Positions 16,856-24,670 of a stretch of DNA of 64,000 bases are shown here, one piece after another. The stretch is from Enterovibrio sp045679545. GTDB lineage: Bacteria; Pseudomonadota; Gammaproteobacteria; Enterobacterales; Vibrionaceae. The position numbers were made by a program, and so were the translations under genes. The stretch's first letter is position 1. Every line of letters begins with the position of its first letter. Under the pieces are notes generated by a model. The model searched no databases and was not told the DNA's origin. It was given only the letters and a program-made list of their open reading frames with translations. The stretch spans positions 2,170,001 through 2,234,000 of the forward strand of contig NZ_CP166194.1 of NCBI RefSeq assembly GCF_045679545.1, read 5' to 3'.

Positions 16856-17896
16856 TTAACAGAGAGTGACTTTTCCCAGTTTCCAAACCTGAGCAGCAAA
16901 CCCCCAGCCAGTAGCAGCGCCGGCCAGTACCACTTTTCCTCCTTCAGGAATTTTGTTTTCCTTCAGCGCGGTATAAAGCGTGTAAGGGATAGAGACAGAA
17001 ACCATCACGCCAGTTTGCGACATGGTTCGGGTGTACTTTTCTTCGGGGCAATCGACACCAGAAGCCCATGCGTGCATGAGCACGGGCGACGGTTGGTGAA
17101 AGACAAAATGATCAATATCAGCAGACGTCAGCGACGCGGCTTTGAGCGCGCGGTTAACCGCAATGGGCACGTTATCCGGCACAAATTCCTGCATTTTGCT
17201 TTGCCCTTCTTCTTCCAATGTGAAGAGCAACTTTACGCGGTCACATTCATTATCGGTTTCGCTGAAACGCCATTGCGCGGTCGCGATGTCATAGTGATCG
17301 GCTTTACTGTGTTGTGTCGCACTGAGCAGATCGCTGTCATCGTCACTGCGCGTGACTAGCGCTCCCGCACAGCCATCGGCAAAAATCGTGGCGCTACGAG
17401 CGGTAAAATCGAGCATGTTGGAAACGTATTCGCTGCATAAAACAATGACATTTGTCGCCAGCCCTTGTTGAACAAAGCTGGCCGCAATACGCAAATTAAG
17501 CAGAAAACTGGCACACTCCATTTGAGTGTCCATGTGAAGGGCATTGTCGAGCCCCATTGAGGTTTTGAGCATAGTCGCGAGTCGCGGATAGAGCCTTGGC
17601 GTAGAATGAATACCGTTTCCATCGTCGGTCATGATCGGACAGGATGCTGAGCATAAGAGTAAGTCCACGTCTTGTGGGCCAAGTCCCTGACTGGTAAGCA
17701 ATCTACTCACGACGGTTTGCGCCACCAGCAACTCGCTTTCACCGTTTTCAGGGCGAAAATATCCACGCTTTTCGATGCCCCAAAATCGCCACCAACGGCT
17801 TGAGGCTTCGGGTAACTCATCAAACACCTTGTCGTCGTTATAAAACGATTGCGACGGTAACTCGCACGTCAGTGACGCCAGTTTTACTTTATGCAT
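16856..17896 (-). CDS. pqsC: PqsC homologue, catalytic subunit of the PqsBC condensing enzyme
   Basis: KAS III-fold protein of 346 residues. Cys128 in DTQMECASFLLNL and His267 in FVFHQPS are present, but the Asn of the usual triad is replaced, reading QTGVMVSVSIP where FabH has GNTSAASIP. A Cys-His dyad without Asn is the known peculiarity of PqsC. Blocks MHKVKLA at the N-terminus, CSEYVSNMLDFTARSAT, and AGAATGWGFAAQVW at the C-terminus match remembered PqsC. It overlaps pqsB by eight bases. With PqsB it should load an acyl chain and condense it with 2-aminobenzoylacetate to close the quinolone ring. Confidence 0.94.
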   Translation of the reverse strand: MHKVKLASLTCELPSQSFYNDDKVFDELPEASSRWWRFWGIEKRGYFRPENGESELLVAQTVVSRLLTSQGLGPQDVDLLLCSASCPIMTDDGNGIHSTPRLYPRLATMLKTSMGLDNALHMDTQMECASFLLNLRIAASFVQQGLATNVIVLCSEYVSNMLDFTARSATIFADGCAGALVTRSDDDSDLLSATQHSKADHYDIATAQWRFSETDNECDRVKLLFTLEEEGQSKMQEFVPDNVPIAVNRALKAASLTSADIDHFVFHQPSPVLMHAWASGVDCPEEKYTRTMSQTGVMVSVSIPYTLYTALKENKIPEGGKVVLAGAATGWGFAAQVWKLGKVTLC

Positions 17897-18737
17897 GATG
17901 ATTTTCTCCCGCGCGCTGAAGCGTGACGCTGTTGAGGCTCATCGAGAACAAATCTACGCTCACAAGATGAAATGTTTCACCATCAATTGGCTGATTGGCC
18001 AAACGGTAAGGGATCTCAAACGGACCCAGGCAGCATGACGAATCGGCGGAATGTCCGAGCCAAGATTCAACAAGTGATACAGAGGCACAAGATGTCGGGC
18101 TCGAAAGCAATTCATCCAAACTCCGATTTATTGCTTGATTCAGTTCAGCTTGAGGTATGAGTGAAAACGCACCTTTAACGCATTTTTCATTGCTGATGAA
18201 TGGATTCAACGTGACCCGCAGCGGCGAGAAGTGCTTGCCAATAGGGAGCGAAGAAAACCGCTGCGAGGGGCAAGGCGTCAGTAGCATCGCCATCACACCA
18301 TTGCTGATATCAAAACCAGATTGCAAACAAGCATCGAGATTGACGGTATTTTCAGCCCGTACAATCAACACCTTGGAATAGCCCTGAGAAAGCGCGAGCG
18401 TATTGACGATATGAAGGGTTTTCGCCAATGAGGCATCCATCGCATCAAACACGAAGGCATTGTCTGCATTTAGCGCCCGCTGGAGAGGATGGCCGATGCG
18501 CGGCCCCATCACATTGCATTTGCTCACGAGATGGTCGGGCGACAAAGACATACTGACAATCAAATCAATGTCTTTTGATGGCCACTCTGCACGATCGAGA
18601 ATCGTTTCTACGCAAGGCAGTAAGGCATCAAGAAGTATTTCTCCTTGATTACCTTTTGTTCGAATAGCGCCATACAAGCCTTCATGGCATTGTGCATTAG
18701 AATCAAAAAGTTGACATGCAGCCGCAACTAATTGCAT
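17889..18737 (-). CDS. pqsB: PqsB homologue, non-catalytic partner of PqsC
   Basis: 282-residue degenerate KAS III fold. At the nucleophile position it reads VFDAMDASLAK, with Ser103 where active enzymes have Cys, and no conserved His is seen. Short blocks LSPDHL, IGHPLQRAL and CLGPFEIP, with GYSKVLIVRAE, fit P. aeruginosa PqsB as remembered, including the length of about 283. Overlaps of 10 bases with pqsA and eight with pqsC suggest coupled translation of the heterodimer. Confidence 0.92.
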   Translation of the reverse strand: MQLVAAACQLFDSNAQCHEGLYGAIRTKGNQGEILLDALLPCVETILDRAEWPSKDIDLIVSMSLSPDHLVSKCNVMGPRIGHPLQRALNADNAFVFDAMDASLAKTLHIVNTLALSQGYSKVLIVRAENTVNLDACLQSGFDISNGVMAMLLTPCPSQRFSSLPIGKHFSPLRVTLNPFISNEKCVKGAFSLIPQAELNQAINRSLDELLSSPTSCASVSLVESWLGHSADSSCCLGPFEIPYRLANQPIDGETFHLVSVDLFSMSLNSVTLQRAGENHHA

Positions 18738-20257
18738 TGTGCGACCTCCTTAGTTTCAAGATGGAAGTCCTGAGCAAGCGTCACCAAACTACTGCGGTTC
18801 AGCTTTCCATTGGCGTTTCGAGGGATCTCGTCAAGAACCAGAATCACGCCCGGCGCCATATAAGACTCATGCTCATTACGGATAAAGTGCTTCACCGCCA
18901 GATCATCGATTTCACCAGAATGCGTGGTAAGAAAAAGGGTTGAACGCAAGGTATCTCGATCAAAAGCACTCGGTACCAATACGGCTTCTTTAATGTCAGA
19001 AAATGCTTCACAAACCGATGCTTCAATGACAGACGGCACAACCCAGCGCCCGTTAACTTTAAATAGGTCATCTTCACGACCAAGGTAGTGAAACGCCCCT
19101 CTATCATCGATTTCAAACAAGTCGCCGGTGCAATACCATCCGTTATCGAATTTCTGTCCTGTCATTTCATCCTGTTTTAGATAGCCATCACTAATACTCG
19201 GCCCACGAATAGACAAGGAACCAACTTGGTTTCGATTGATAACATCCAAGCCTTGTTTGTCCACGAGACGGTACTCATAGCCATCCAACACACCTGAAAG
19301 CGCTGAACCCTGATGCTTCTCATCGTGGCTGGCGAGGAAAATATGCCCAAGCTCTGTCGCACCAAACCCGTTCTTGATAAAAACACCGCGATCTGCCCAA
19401 AACTCAGTTTCTTCGCGGCTTAACACTGAGCCTGCCGAAACCACTTTGTTGATCACGCTCGCCACATCTTTGGCGCGTGGGCGCAGCATATTGAAAATGG
19501 CAGGACCACTGAAAAGCACCGTGGGCCGGCATTCGATAATGTTGCTTAAAATGGTGTTTAACGACGGCCATTCATTGTCTAGCACCGCAGAAGCGCCAGC
19601 AAAGAGTGGGAAGAACAGACTATTCCCCATCCCATAGCCAAAGAACATTTTAGGTACGGAGTAACACACATCCGAAGAGCTGAGACCAAGCCAGGAACAC
19701 GCCACGGTGCGACAAAATGACAAGGTGGCTTTGCTTGAGTGCTTTACCGCTTTGGGTAGGCCCGTCGAGCCAGAAGTAAATTGCAGGTAACACGTTGCTG
19801 TGTCTGGCTTTCTCACAAAATCACGCCAGGCTCGATTGCCTCGCCCAAGCGAGAAATCAGAGATGGCCACTCGGTCATCGTCATCAGTGTGAATAACTTC
19901 GAAATCGCAACTGTGAGGAATGTAAGTGGCTTTCTCGATAGATGTAAAAATGAGTTTGGCGTCAGTTAAATCCAGTAAATGCTGAATGCCTTCTCTTTTT
20001 GTCATCGGGTTAACGACGGATGGGACACCACCACACGCAATGGTTGCAAGGAATGCACAAACCAACGACGGGCTATCATTCATGTAGATAATGACGGTGT
20101 CATTCGGTGCGATGTATCGATTCAAATGGCTGGCTAACTCGCTAACCGACTTAGCCATTTGTTTGCGGGTGATGATCTCGCCTTTGTAACTGTAAAGCGG
20201 CAAGCTCATCTCATGGCGGTTAAAAAGCAATTCTTCTGCGAGATTAATTTGATGCAT
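18728..20257 (-). CDS. pqsA: PqsA homologue, anthranilate-CoA ligase
   Basis: ANL-superfamily ligase activating anthranilate with ATP and CoA. Motifs are the phosphate loop FTSGSTGLPKAVKH (about residues 160-173), KMFFGYGMGNSLFFP, GFGATELGH, YCTGD, GREDDLFKVNGRWVVP and the catalytic Lys in NANGKLNR. The KMFFGYGMGNSLFF and DDLFKVNGRWVVP blocks coincide with remembered PqsA, though benzoate-CoA ligases share part of them. I start at the ATG at 20257, which has GAGGGAGGGG upstream and yields 509 residues. A TTG at 20275 in the flavodoxin stop region is the alternative. It directly precedes pqsB. Confidence 0.94.
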   Translation of the reverse strand: MHQINLAEELLFNRHEMSLPLYSYKGEIITRKQMAKSVSELASHLNRYIAPNDTVIIYMNDSPSLVCAFLATIACGGVPSVVNPMTKREGIQHLLDLTDAKLIFTSIEKATYIPHSCDFEVIHTDDDDRVAISDFSLGRGNRAWRDFVRKPDTATCYLQFTSGSTGLPKAVKHSSKATLSFCRTVACSWLGLSSSDVCYSVPKMFFGYGMGNSLFFPLFAGASAVLDNEWPSLNTILSNIIECRPTVLFSGPAIFNMLRPRAKDVASVINKVVSAGSVLSREETEFWADRGVFIKNGFGATELGHIFLASHDEKHQGSALSGVLDGYEYRLVDKQGLDVINRNQVGSLSIRGPSISDGYLKQDEMTGQKFDNGWYCTGDLFEIDDRGAFHYLGREDDLFKVNGRWVVPSVIEASVCEAFSDIKEAVLVPSAFDRDTLRSTLFLTTHSGEIDDLAVKHFIRNEHESYMAPGVILVLDEIPRNANGKLNRSSLVTLAQDFHLETKEVAQCN

Positions 20258-20271
20258 ACTCAGCCCCTCCC

Positions 20272-20790
20272 TCAAACGGTCGCAGCGTAAGTTTCGAGCA
20301 CATCACAACACCATTGTGCAATACGTGGTTTGCTCTGCATGGACTGACTTTCTTCGTCAATAGCTAAGCCGACAAAATGCTTGCCATCGGGCGTTAGTGC
20401 TCGAGACTTTTCAAATTCATATCCATCAATTTTCCATTGACCGATCGGATGAACACCACGCGACACAAGAGAGTCATAGATAATCCCCATTGCGTCCAGA
20501 TACCATTCTGGGTAACCGTACTGATCGCCAACACCAAACAGTGCAACGGTTTTCCCACCAAGATTCAGTCCCTCAAATTCCTCCCAGCGCTCTTCCCAAT
20601 CTGACTGTAAATTTCCGTAGTCCCAGGTGGGACAACCAAAAATCAAAATGTCGTTCTTCTCAACATCATGGAAACCCACTTCTTCGATGTCGTATTTAAC
20701 CGCAATATCTTCGCCTAACGTCTCTAATAGACACTCTGAAACTATTTCAGTGTTTCCTGATGTAGATGCGTAATAAATTCCAATTTTCAC
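20272..20790 (-). CDS. Flavodoxin, first gene of the quinolone operon
   Basis: FMN-binding electron carrier of 172 residues. The FMN phosphate loop ASTSGNTE is at about residue 8, followed by FGCPTWDYGNLQSDW and FGVGDQYGYPEWY, the usual isoalloxazine-binding loops. I use the GTG at 20790, because GAGGGAG lies seven bases before it and the protein then begins KIGIYYAS like FldA. The longest frame opens with TTG at 20841. Leading the operon, it probably supplies electrons to the di-iron oxygenase or the FAD enzyme (inference). The housekeeping flavodoxin is probably elsewhere. Confidence 0.88.
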   Translation of the reverse strand: MKIGIYYASTSGNTEIVSECLLETLGEDIAVKYDIEEVGFHDVEKNDILIFGCPTWDYGNLQSDWEERWEEFEGLNLGGKTVALFGVGDQYGYPEWYLDAMGIIYDSLVSRGVHPIGQWKIDGYEFEKSRALTPDGKHFVGLAIDEESQSMQSKPRIAQWCCDVLETYAATV

Positions 20791-20996
20791 GGCAATTCTC
20801 CCTCTTTGGATGGGTGAAGAATAAGCCGAAAAGTTGAACAAAAAAAATCAATGAATAAAGCTATCACACCACGTTGAACCCACCATCCATTGCATCGATC
20901 AACATCCCACCATGAAATCTAACTTTTAATGCAAGCAGTAGTGATACACAGACATCCCTATGTAAATCATCATGCTATTCCACGCTACAAAAACCT

Positions 20997-21009
20997 GTTG
21001 GACTCCAAC
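20997..21009. promoter_or_regulatory. Candidate PqsR binding site 1
   Basis: GTTGGACTCCAAC is a perfect 13-bp inverted repeat around a central C. The pqs box I remember from the P. aeruginosa pqsA promoter, TTCGGACTCCGAA, has the same architecture and the same GGACTCC core. It lies 207 bases before the flavodoxin start. Function as a PqsR site is inferred. Confidence 0.5.
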
Positions 21010-21070
21010 TATTAAATAAGTCATTGAGGTAAGCACTTACTCCACACTTAAGTGATCTTGGTTCAAAAAA

Positions 21071-21083
21071 CTGGACAGTCCAG
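21071..21083. promoter_or_regulatory. Candidate PqsR binding site 2
   Basis: CTGGACAGTCCAG is a second perfect 13-bp inverted repeat with one central base and the same GGAC/GTCC flavour. Its centre is 74 bases from that of site 1, close to seven helical turns, so two bound proteins could face the same side of the DNA. Inference only. Confidence 0.4.
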
Positions 21084-21387
21084 CCAATAATAATAATATT
21101 GATACAATTATCATGAATAATGAATTGAGATGACTCTGTCGCGGTAAAAAGCCCTCACAAATTGCACCGTAATTATAATTTAAATTGAATCCAAAAAAGA
21201 AATAGGAAAGTGTTTCCAAGCTTCATTCTTTAATATCAACAAGGTTAACCCTGCATTAAACCAGGCCGTTCAGGTTGACCAGTTTCAGCTCGGGGCACGA
21301 AACAAGTTACATACATGCGTCACAGTTATGAGACACCTCATACGTCTCACGCATGGCTTGATAAACATTCATATATCATGGACGAGT

Positions 21388-22323
21388 ATGTATATAAAAA
21401 ACCTGAATCATATAAATTCATTCCTGAATGTCGTTAAAACGGGATCCATTTCATCTGCATCGCGACTAATGCGAAAGTCGCAAACATCGGTAAGTAACAG
21501 CGTTGTAAGTTTGGAAATTGAGCTTGGGCTAGACTTATTAATTAGGGAAGGCCATAAAGCCAAGCCAACAGAAGAAGCTGAACGCCTTATTCCATATATG
21601 GAAAACCTTCTTGGATATCAAAGAATATTGTGCAGCATTGCCGATGAAATATTCTCTAATCGGCCACAACTTCACATTTCAATTGACAAAAGAATATCAA
21701 GTAATTTCCTACATCTTTTAAATTCAATCATCATTGAGCATGGCGACAAAACAATAAATGTCCACAGGGATTTGCATTACGATAACATGGAGAGCGGCGA
21801 ACGCGGAGATATATATATCATCATCTCAATTAATGAAAACCTAATATTCCCAATGCTTACAAGAAAAACACTTGGAATACGAGAAGATGTAATTGTTTTT
21901 TCGTCTAAAAATAAAGGCTTGTCGTTGACGAAAAAAATGTGCTTTAGTGAAATTCTTAATTTGCGACAAGTGTATGTCCGAGAGAGTGTCTCTGACATTC
22001 AATGTAACCCGTTGAGCAGTAAAGTTTGTTATGTGGATTCGTATGATGATGCCATTCATTTTATAAAAAATGATTTTGGATGGGGGATCCTCCCTTACTA
22101 CGTGATAAAAAATGAGCTCAAAGAGGGTTCCTTGATCGCTCTAGACGATGAAGAAAAGCATGATGCTCCCCTTCAGCATCATGTGTATTGTTACTTTTCG
22201 CCTTTGCTTAGAAATAGTGACGGATTCAAACGCTTCCTCGAAAAGTGTGCAACCATATTTATGTATCCTGCACGTCTTAAGTATAAACAGACTCAGTGCC
22301 CTTCGCGGTACAACAAACTGTAA
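21388..22323 (+). CDS. pqsR: PqsR (MvfR) homologue, LysR-type quinolone receptor/regulator
   Basis: LysR-type regulator of 311 residues. The N-terminal winged helix reads NLNHINSFLNVV, GSISSASRLMRKSQTSVS and SLEIEL, and PTEEAERLIPYMENLL follows. The segments NLNH, GSISSA, RKS and RLIPYM, plus the C-terminal FGWGILPYYVI, match the remembered MvfR far better than a generic LysR protein. I choose the ATG at 21388, which puts the helix-turn-helix where the family has it. An ATG at 21328 adds 20 unlikely residues. It is divergent from the operon it should control. Codon use is unusual: many ATA, AGA and AAT codons and marked AT-richness compared with neighbours, a sign of separate origin. Confidence 0.88.
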   Translation: MYIKNLNHINSFLNVVKTGSISSASRLMRKSQTSVSNSVVSLEIELGLDLLIREGHKAKPTEEAERLIPYMENLLGYQRILCSIADEIFSNRPQLHISIDKRISSNFLHLLNSIIIEHGDKTINVHRDLHYDNMESGERGDIYIIISINENLIFPMLTRKTLGIREDVIVFSSKNKGLSLTKKMCFSEILNLRQVYVRESVSDIQCNPLSSKVCYVDSYDDAIHFIKNDFGWGILPYYVIKNELKEGSLIALDDEEKHDAPLQHHVYCYFSPLLRNSDGFKRFLEKCATIFMYPARLKYKQTQCPSRYNKL

Positions 22324-22342
22324 ACCAGATCTTGGTTTATTG

Positions 22343-22365
22343 AGGGGCTTGCGCCCCTTCTTTTC
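22343..22365 (+). terminator. Terminator after pqsR
   Basis: AGGGGC-TTGC-GCCCCT stem followed by TCTTTT, 20 bases after the pqsR stop. A second inverted repeat, AAACCA-GATC-TTGGTTT, sits just before it. Confidence 0.75.
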
Positions 22366-22490
22366 GCCCTGTTGCGCTTCAAATCATCATTCGCGTTTAA
22401 TCTGGTGCTAGATTTCGGTAAACTCCATGGCCATATTGAAAGCGCCCCTTACGTTTGGCTGTGGGGGAGCAAACAAGGACACGAGTGTAA

Positions 22491-23039
22491 ATGAAACAGC
22501 TCCTCGACTTTATTCCGCTGATCATCTTTTTTGCGCTGTACAAAATGTACGACATTTACACCGCTACCGGCGCGCTGATTATTGCCACAATTATCCAAGT
22601 CATTGTGACATGGGTACTTTATAAGAAAGTGGAGAAAATGCAGATCGTCACCGCAGCCTTAGTTGCCGTGTTTGGTGGTATGACGCTGTTTTTCCATGAC
22701 GACAATTTCATCAAATGGAAAGTCACCATCGTCTACGTCATGTTTGCGGTTGGCCTGATGGTTTCCCACGCCATGGGAAAACCGCTGATCAAAGGAATGC
22801 TGGGTAAAGAAATCACCTTACCCGATACGGTATGGCGCAACATTAACACTGCTTGGGTTGCCTTTTTCGTGGTCCTCGCTGTGCTTAATGTATACGTTGC
22901 TTACACGATGCCATTGGACATATGGGTAAACTTCAAAGTGTTTGGCTTAATGGCAATCACTTTGGCTTATACACTGGCGACAGGTGTGTATATATACAAA
23001 CACATCCCAAAAGAAACTGACTCTACCGATTCAGAATAA
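22491..23039 (+). CDS. yciB: Inner-membrane intracellular septation protein YciB
   Basis: 182-residue polytopic membrane protein of the YciB/IspZ family. Features include DFIPLIIFFALYKMYDIYTATGAL at the start (cited in part), five or more hydrophobic helices, and GKPLIKGMLGKEI followed by WRNINTAW in the middle. YciB takes part in envelope maintenance and interacts with cell-division proteins. It is followed by yciA and yciI, the cluster that neighbours trp in many enteric relatives. Confidence 0.93.
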   Translation: MKQLLDFIPLIIFFALYKMYDIYTATGALIIATIIQVIVTWVLYKKVEKMQIVTAALVAVFGGMTLFFHDDNFIKWKVTIVYVMFAVGLMVSHAMGKPLIKGMLGKEITLPDTVWRNINTAWVAFFVVLAVLNVYVAYTMPLDIWVNFKVFGLMAITLAYTLATGVYIYKHIPKETDSTDSE

Positions 23040-23101
23040 TCAAACATAGAGGACATTCCCATCCTCTTCAGTACCTAGTACCCCATCTCGGAAGTAGTAA
23101 G

Positions 23102-23500
23102 ATGTCGGAAACAAATAACTGCCCACGTGGCCAACTATTGCTAAGAACGTTGGCAATGCCCGCTGACACCAATGCCAATGGCGATATTTTTGGTGGCTGG
23201 ATCATGTCTCAACTGGATTTAGCGGGTGCCATTTTGGCAAAAGAGGTCTCTCAGGGTCGCGTGGTCACGGTTTCTGTTGAAGAAATCGTATTCAAAACGC
23301 CCGTTTCAGTCGGTGATGTGGTGTGTTGCTATGGCGAATGTACTCGCATTGGGCGCACATCCATGAGTGTATCGCTTGAAGTGTGGGTAAAGCCTGTCGC
23401 CACTGACGGTGTCGGCGAACGCAATAAAGTCTGCGAAGCAACGTTTAATTATGTGGCGATTGATGGCGACGGTCGTCCAAGAGCGATAAATAAGTCATAA
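23102..23500 (+). CDS. yciA: Acyl-CoA thioesterase YciA
   Basis: Hotdog-fold thioesterase of 132 residues. The catalytic motif NANGDIFGGWIMSQLDLAG, with the conserved Asp, lies near residues 20-38, and VSVEEIVFKTPV follows. YciA hydrolyses a range of acyl-CoAs. It sits 62 bases after yciB. It belongs to the core neighbourhood rather than the quinolone island, though a thioesterase next door could in principle influence acyl supply. Confidence 0.93.
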   Translation: MSETNNCPRGQLLLRTLAMPADTNANGDIFGGWIMSQLDLAGAILAKEVSQGRVVTVSVEEIVFKTPVSVGDVVCCYGECTRIGRTSMSVSLEVWVKPVATDGVGERNKVCEATFNYVAIDGDGRPRAINKS

Positions 23501-23589
23501 ATCAGACAACGTCATCAGCATGTTTCTTTAGCCTTGCTTACAATAGGCCAAAGAGAAGAGAAAACGAATTAACACGGAGAGAAACACGG

Positions 23590-23892
23590 ATGTGGTACGT
23601 CATTTTTTCACAAGATGTTGAAAACAGTTTGCCATTGCGCCTTCAGGTAAGAGAGCAACATCTAGCACGATTGCGCGATCTCGAATCCCAAGGACGCTTG
23701 CTGGTTGCAGGACCAAACCCTGCGATTGACAGCGAAGAACCTGGCGAAGCTGGATTTACGGGTTCAACCGTGATTGCAAAATTTGATAGCCTCGACGACG
23801 CAAAAGCGTGGGCCGATGCTGACCCTTACATCGACGCAGGCGTCTATCAAGACGTTGTCGTTAAGCCTTTTAAGAAAGTGCTACCTGCATAG
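23590..23892 (+). CDS. yciI: YciI family protein
   Basis: 100-residue ferredoxin-like small protein. MWYVIFSQDVENSLPLR, R..HL.RL..L...GRLL.AGPNPA and the ADPY segment, with the conserved Asp, are typical of E. coli YciI. The biochemical role is not established; a dehydrochlorinase-like active site has been proposed for the family. It completes the yciB-yciA-yciI group. Confidence 0.92.
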   Translation: MWYVIFSQDVENSLPLRLQVREQHLARLRDLESQGRLLVAGPNPAIDSEEPGEAGFTGSTVIAKFDSLDDAKAWADADPYIDAGVYQDVVVKPFKKVLPA

Positions 23893-23923
23893 TCGGTAGC
23901 CAGTAAACGCATAGGATTTCGTA

Positions 23924-24319
23924 ATGCGAAAATTTTCAACCTTAGGACGAGTTGCCGTTGCTGGAGCATTGGCGTTGGTGTTATCGGCTTGTTCAAGTAC
24001 TTCAGATCAGGAAATCGCGGAAACATTCGCAGATCAACGTGCAGACATGCTCAGCAAAATCGTCCCCGTTACCATGAATGGCTACAACTTGGTTCGCGCC
24101 AAAGCCATCGGTTCTCAAATTGAGTTGACCTTGCTGTATGCAGAAAGTGGTGATGTTGCACCCGCAGCGCTGACGGACAATCTGCTTAAAAAGTATTGCA
24201 CCGATAACGAAATTTACTCGCTGTTGGAAAAGGGAGTAAGCTACAAATTGCTGTTCCGCGATGCTCGTGGACGCCCAGTGTTTGACCGCACTGTTTCCAT
24301 CGCAGACTGTGGCGAATGA
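23924..24319 (+). CDS. Small lipoprotein, possibly GspS/AspS pilotin-like
   Basis: 131 residues with a signal peptide and lipobox VLSAC (Cys23). The mature part has two further Cys residues (KKYCTDN and IADCGE) that could form a disulfide, and an alternating beta-rich C-terminal half reading GVSYKLLFRDARGRPVF. This layout recalls the beta-type pilotins of type II secretion (AspS/GspS family), but I cannot confirm it by eye. It lies 31 bases downstream of yciI and is followed by a strong terminator. Confidence 0.7.
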   Translation: MRKFSTLGRVAVAGALALVLSACSSTSDQEIAETFADQRADMLSKIVPVTMNGYNLVRAKAIGSQIELTLLYAESGDVAPAALTDNLLKKYCTDNEIYSLLEKGVSYKLLFRDARGRPVFDRTVSIADCGE

Positions 24320-24345
24320 GTCCATCATCGACTGCTGACTGACAT

Positions 24346-24375
24346 AAAAAATCCCGCATCGGCGGGATTTTTTTC
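24346..24375 (+). terminator. Rho-independent terminator after the yci group
   Basis: AATCCCGC-ATCG-GCGGGATT stem with an A-rich left arm and a run of seven T residues. The A-tract means it could also work for the opposing gene at 24406. Confidence 0.88.
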
Positions 24376-24405
24376 GGGTTAGCTTTATACCAATCGAAAT
24401 GAGTA

Positions 24406-24654
24406 TTACTGCTGAAAGCCCAGAATGAACGACATCACTTTTTCACGAGGCATTTCGCAAGGCTTGAGTGACCATACATCATCAATCAAGTACAGATTAC
24501 CACTGATAAAATCCTTACCTGACCGCGCTTCGGCGAACACTTTTATCGAGTGACCGTTGCTATAACGCTTGATGGTCAATCCCCAACGTTCATCGTGGTA
24601 AGTCACCTCATGATGACCTGACTCCAATGCGTCTATTCGTTGAAAGGCGTCCAT
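24406..24654 (-). CDS. Conserved-looking hypothetical protein (82 residues)
   Basis: Unrecognised small soluble protein. It has a polar N-terminus, a central VTYHDERWGLTIKRYSNGHSIKVFAEARSG stretch (partly cited) suggesting beta strands, and a C-terminal helix MPREKVMSFILGF. No signal peptide or membrane segment. It follows the methyltransferase gene by 16 bases in the same direction and is probably the last gene of a four-gene minus-strand unit ending at the terminator at 24346. Confidence 0.65.
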   Translation of the reverse strand: MDAFQRIDALESGHHEVTYHDERWGLTIKRYSNGHSIKVFAEARSGKDFISGNLYLIDDVWSLKPCEMPREKVMSFILGFQQ

Positions 24655-24670
24655 GATATCGCTCCGTCAA

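Larger units (their letters stand above)
20791..21387. promoter_or_regulatory. Divergent intergenic region between pqsR and the quinolone operon
   Basis: Long AT-rich gap without a convincing gene; a 60-codon minus-strand frame at 21037-21219 looks random. Within 90 bases it holds four perfect dyads: GTTGGACTCCAAC (20997-21009), GTAAG-CA-CTTAC (21029-21040), CACTTAAGTG (21045-21054) and CTGGACAGTCCAG (21071-21083). This is the only gap large enough for the operon promoter and for that of pqsR. I could not settle a -10 element by eye. Confidence 0.6.

Noticed and set aside
8358..20790. Reading the cluster as an ordinary aryl-polyene or carotenoid cluster
   Set aside because: The KS pair, FabG, dehydratase and CrtI-like enzyme fit such a label in isolation, but there is no ammonia lyase, glycosyltransferase or phytoene synthase, and the PqsA-E and PqsR homologues explain more genes.
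20990..21012. lux box (LuxR-type operator) at ACCTGTTGGACTCC
   Set aside because: The left half resembles ACCTGT-NGGA, but the right half lacks the matching ACAGGT arm. The 13-bp palindrome is a better description.
21037..21219. Small minus-strand gene in the pqsR gap
   Set aside because: 60 codons, no ribosome site, overlaps the cluster of dyads and has no recognisable motif.
6616..22323. Transposon or phage-borne island
   Set aside because: No transposase, integrase, terminal inverted repeats or direct repeats were found at the borders, so transfer is inferred only from content and composition.
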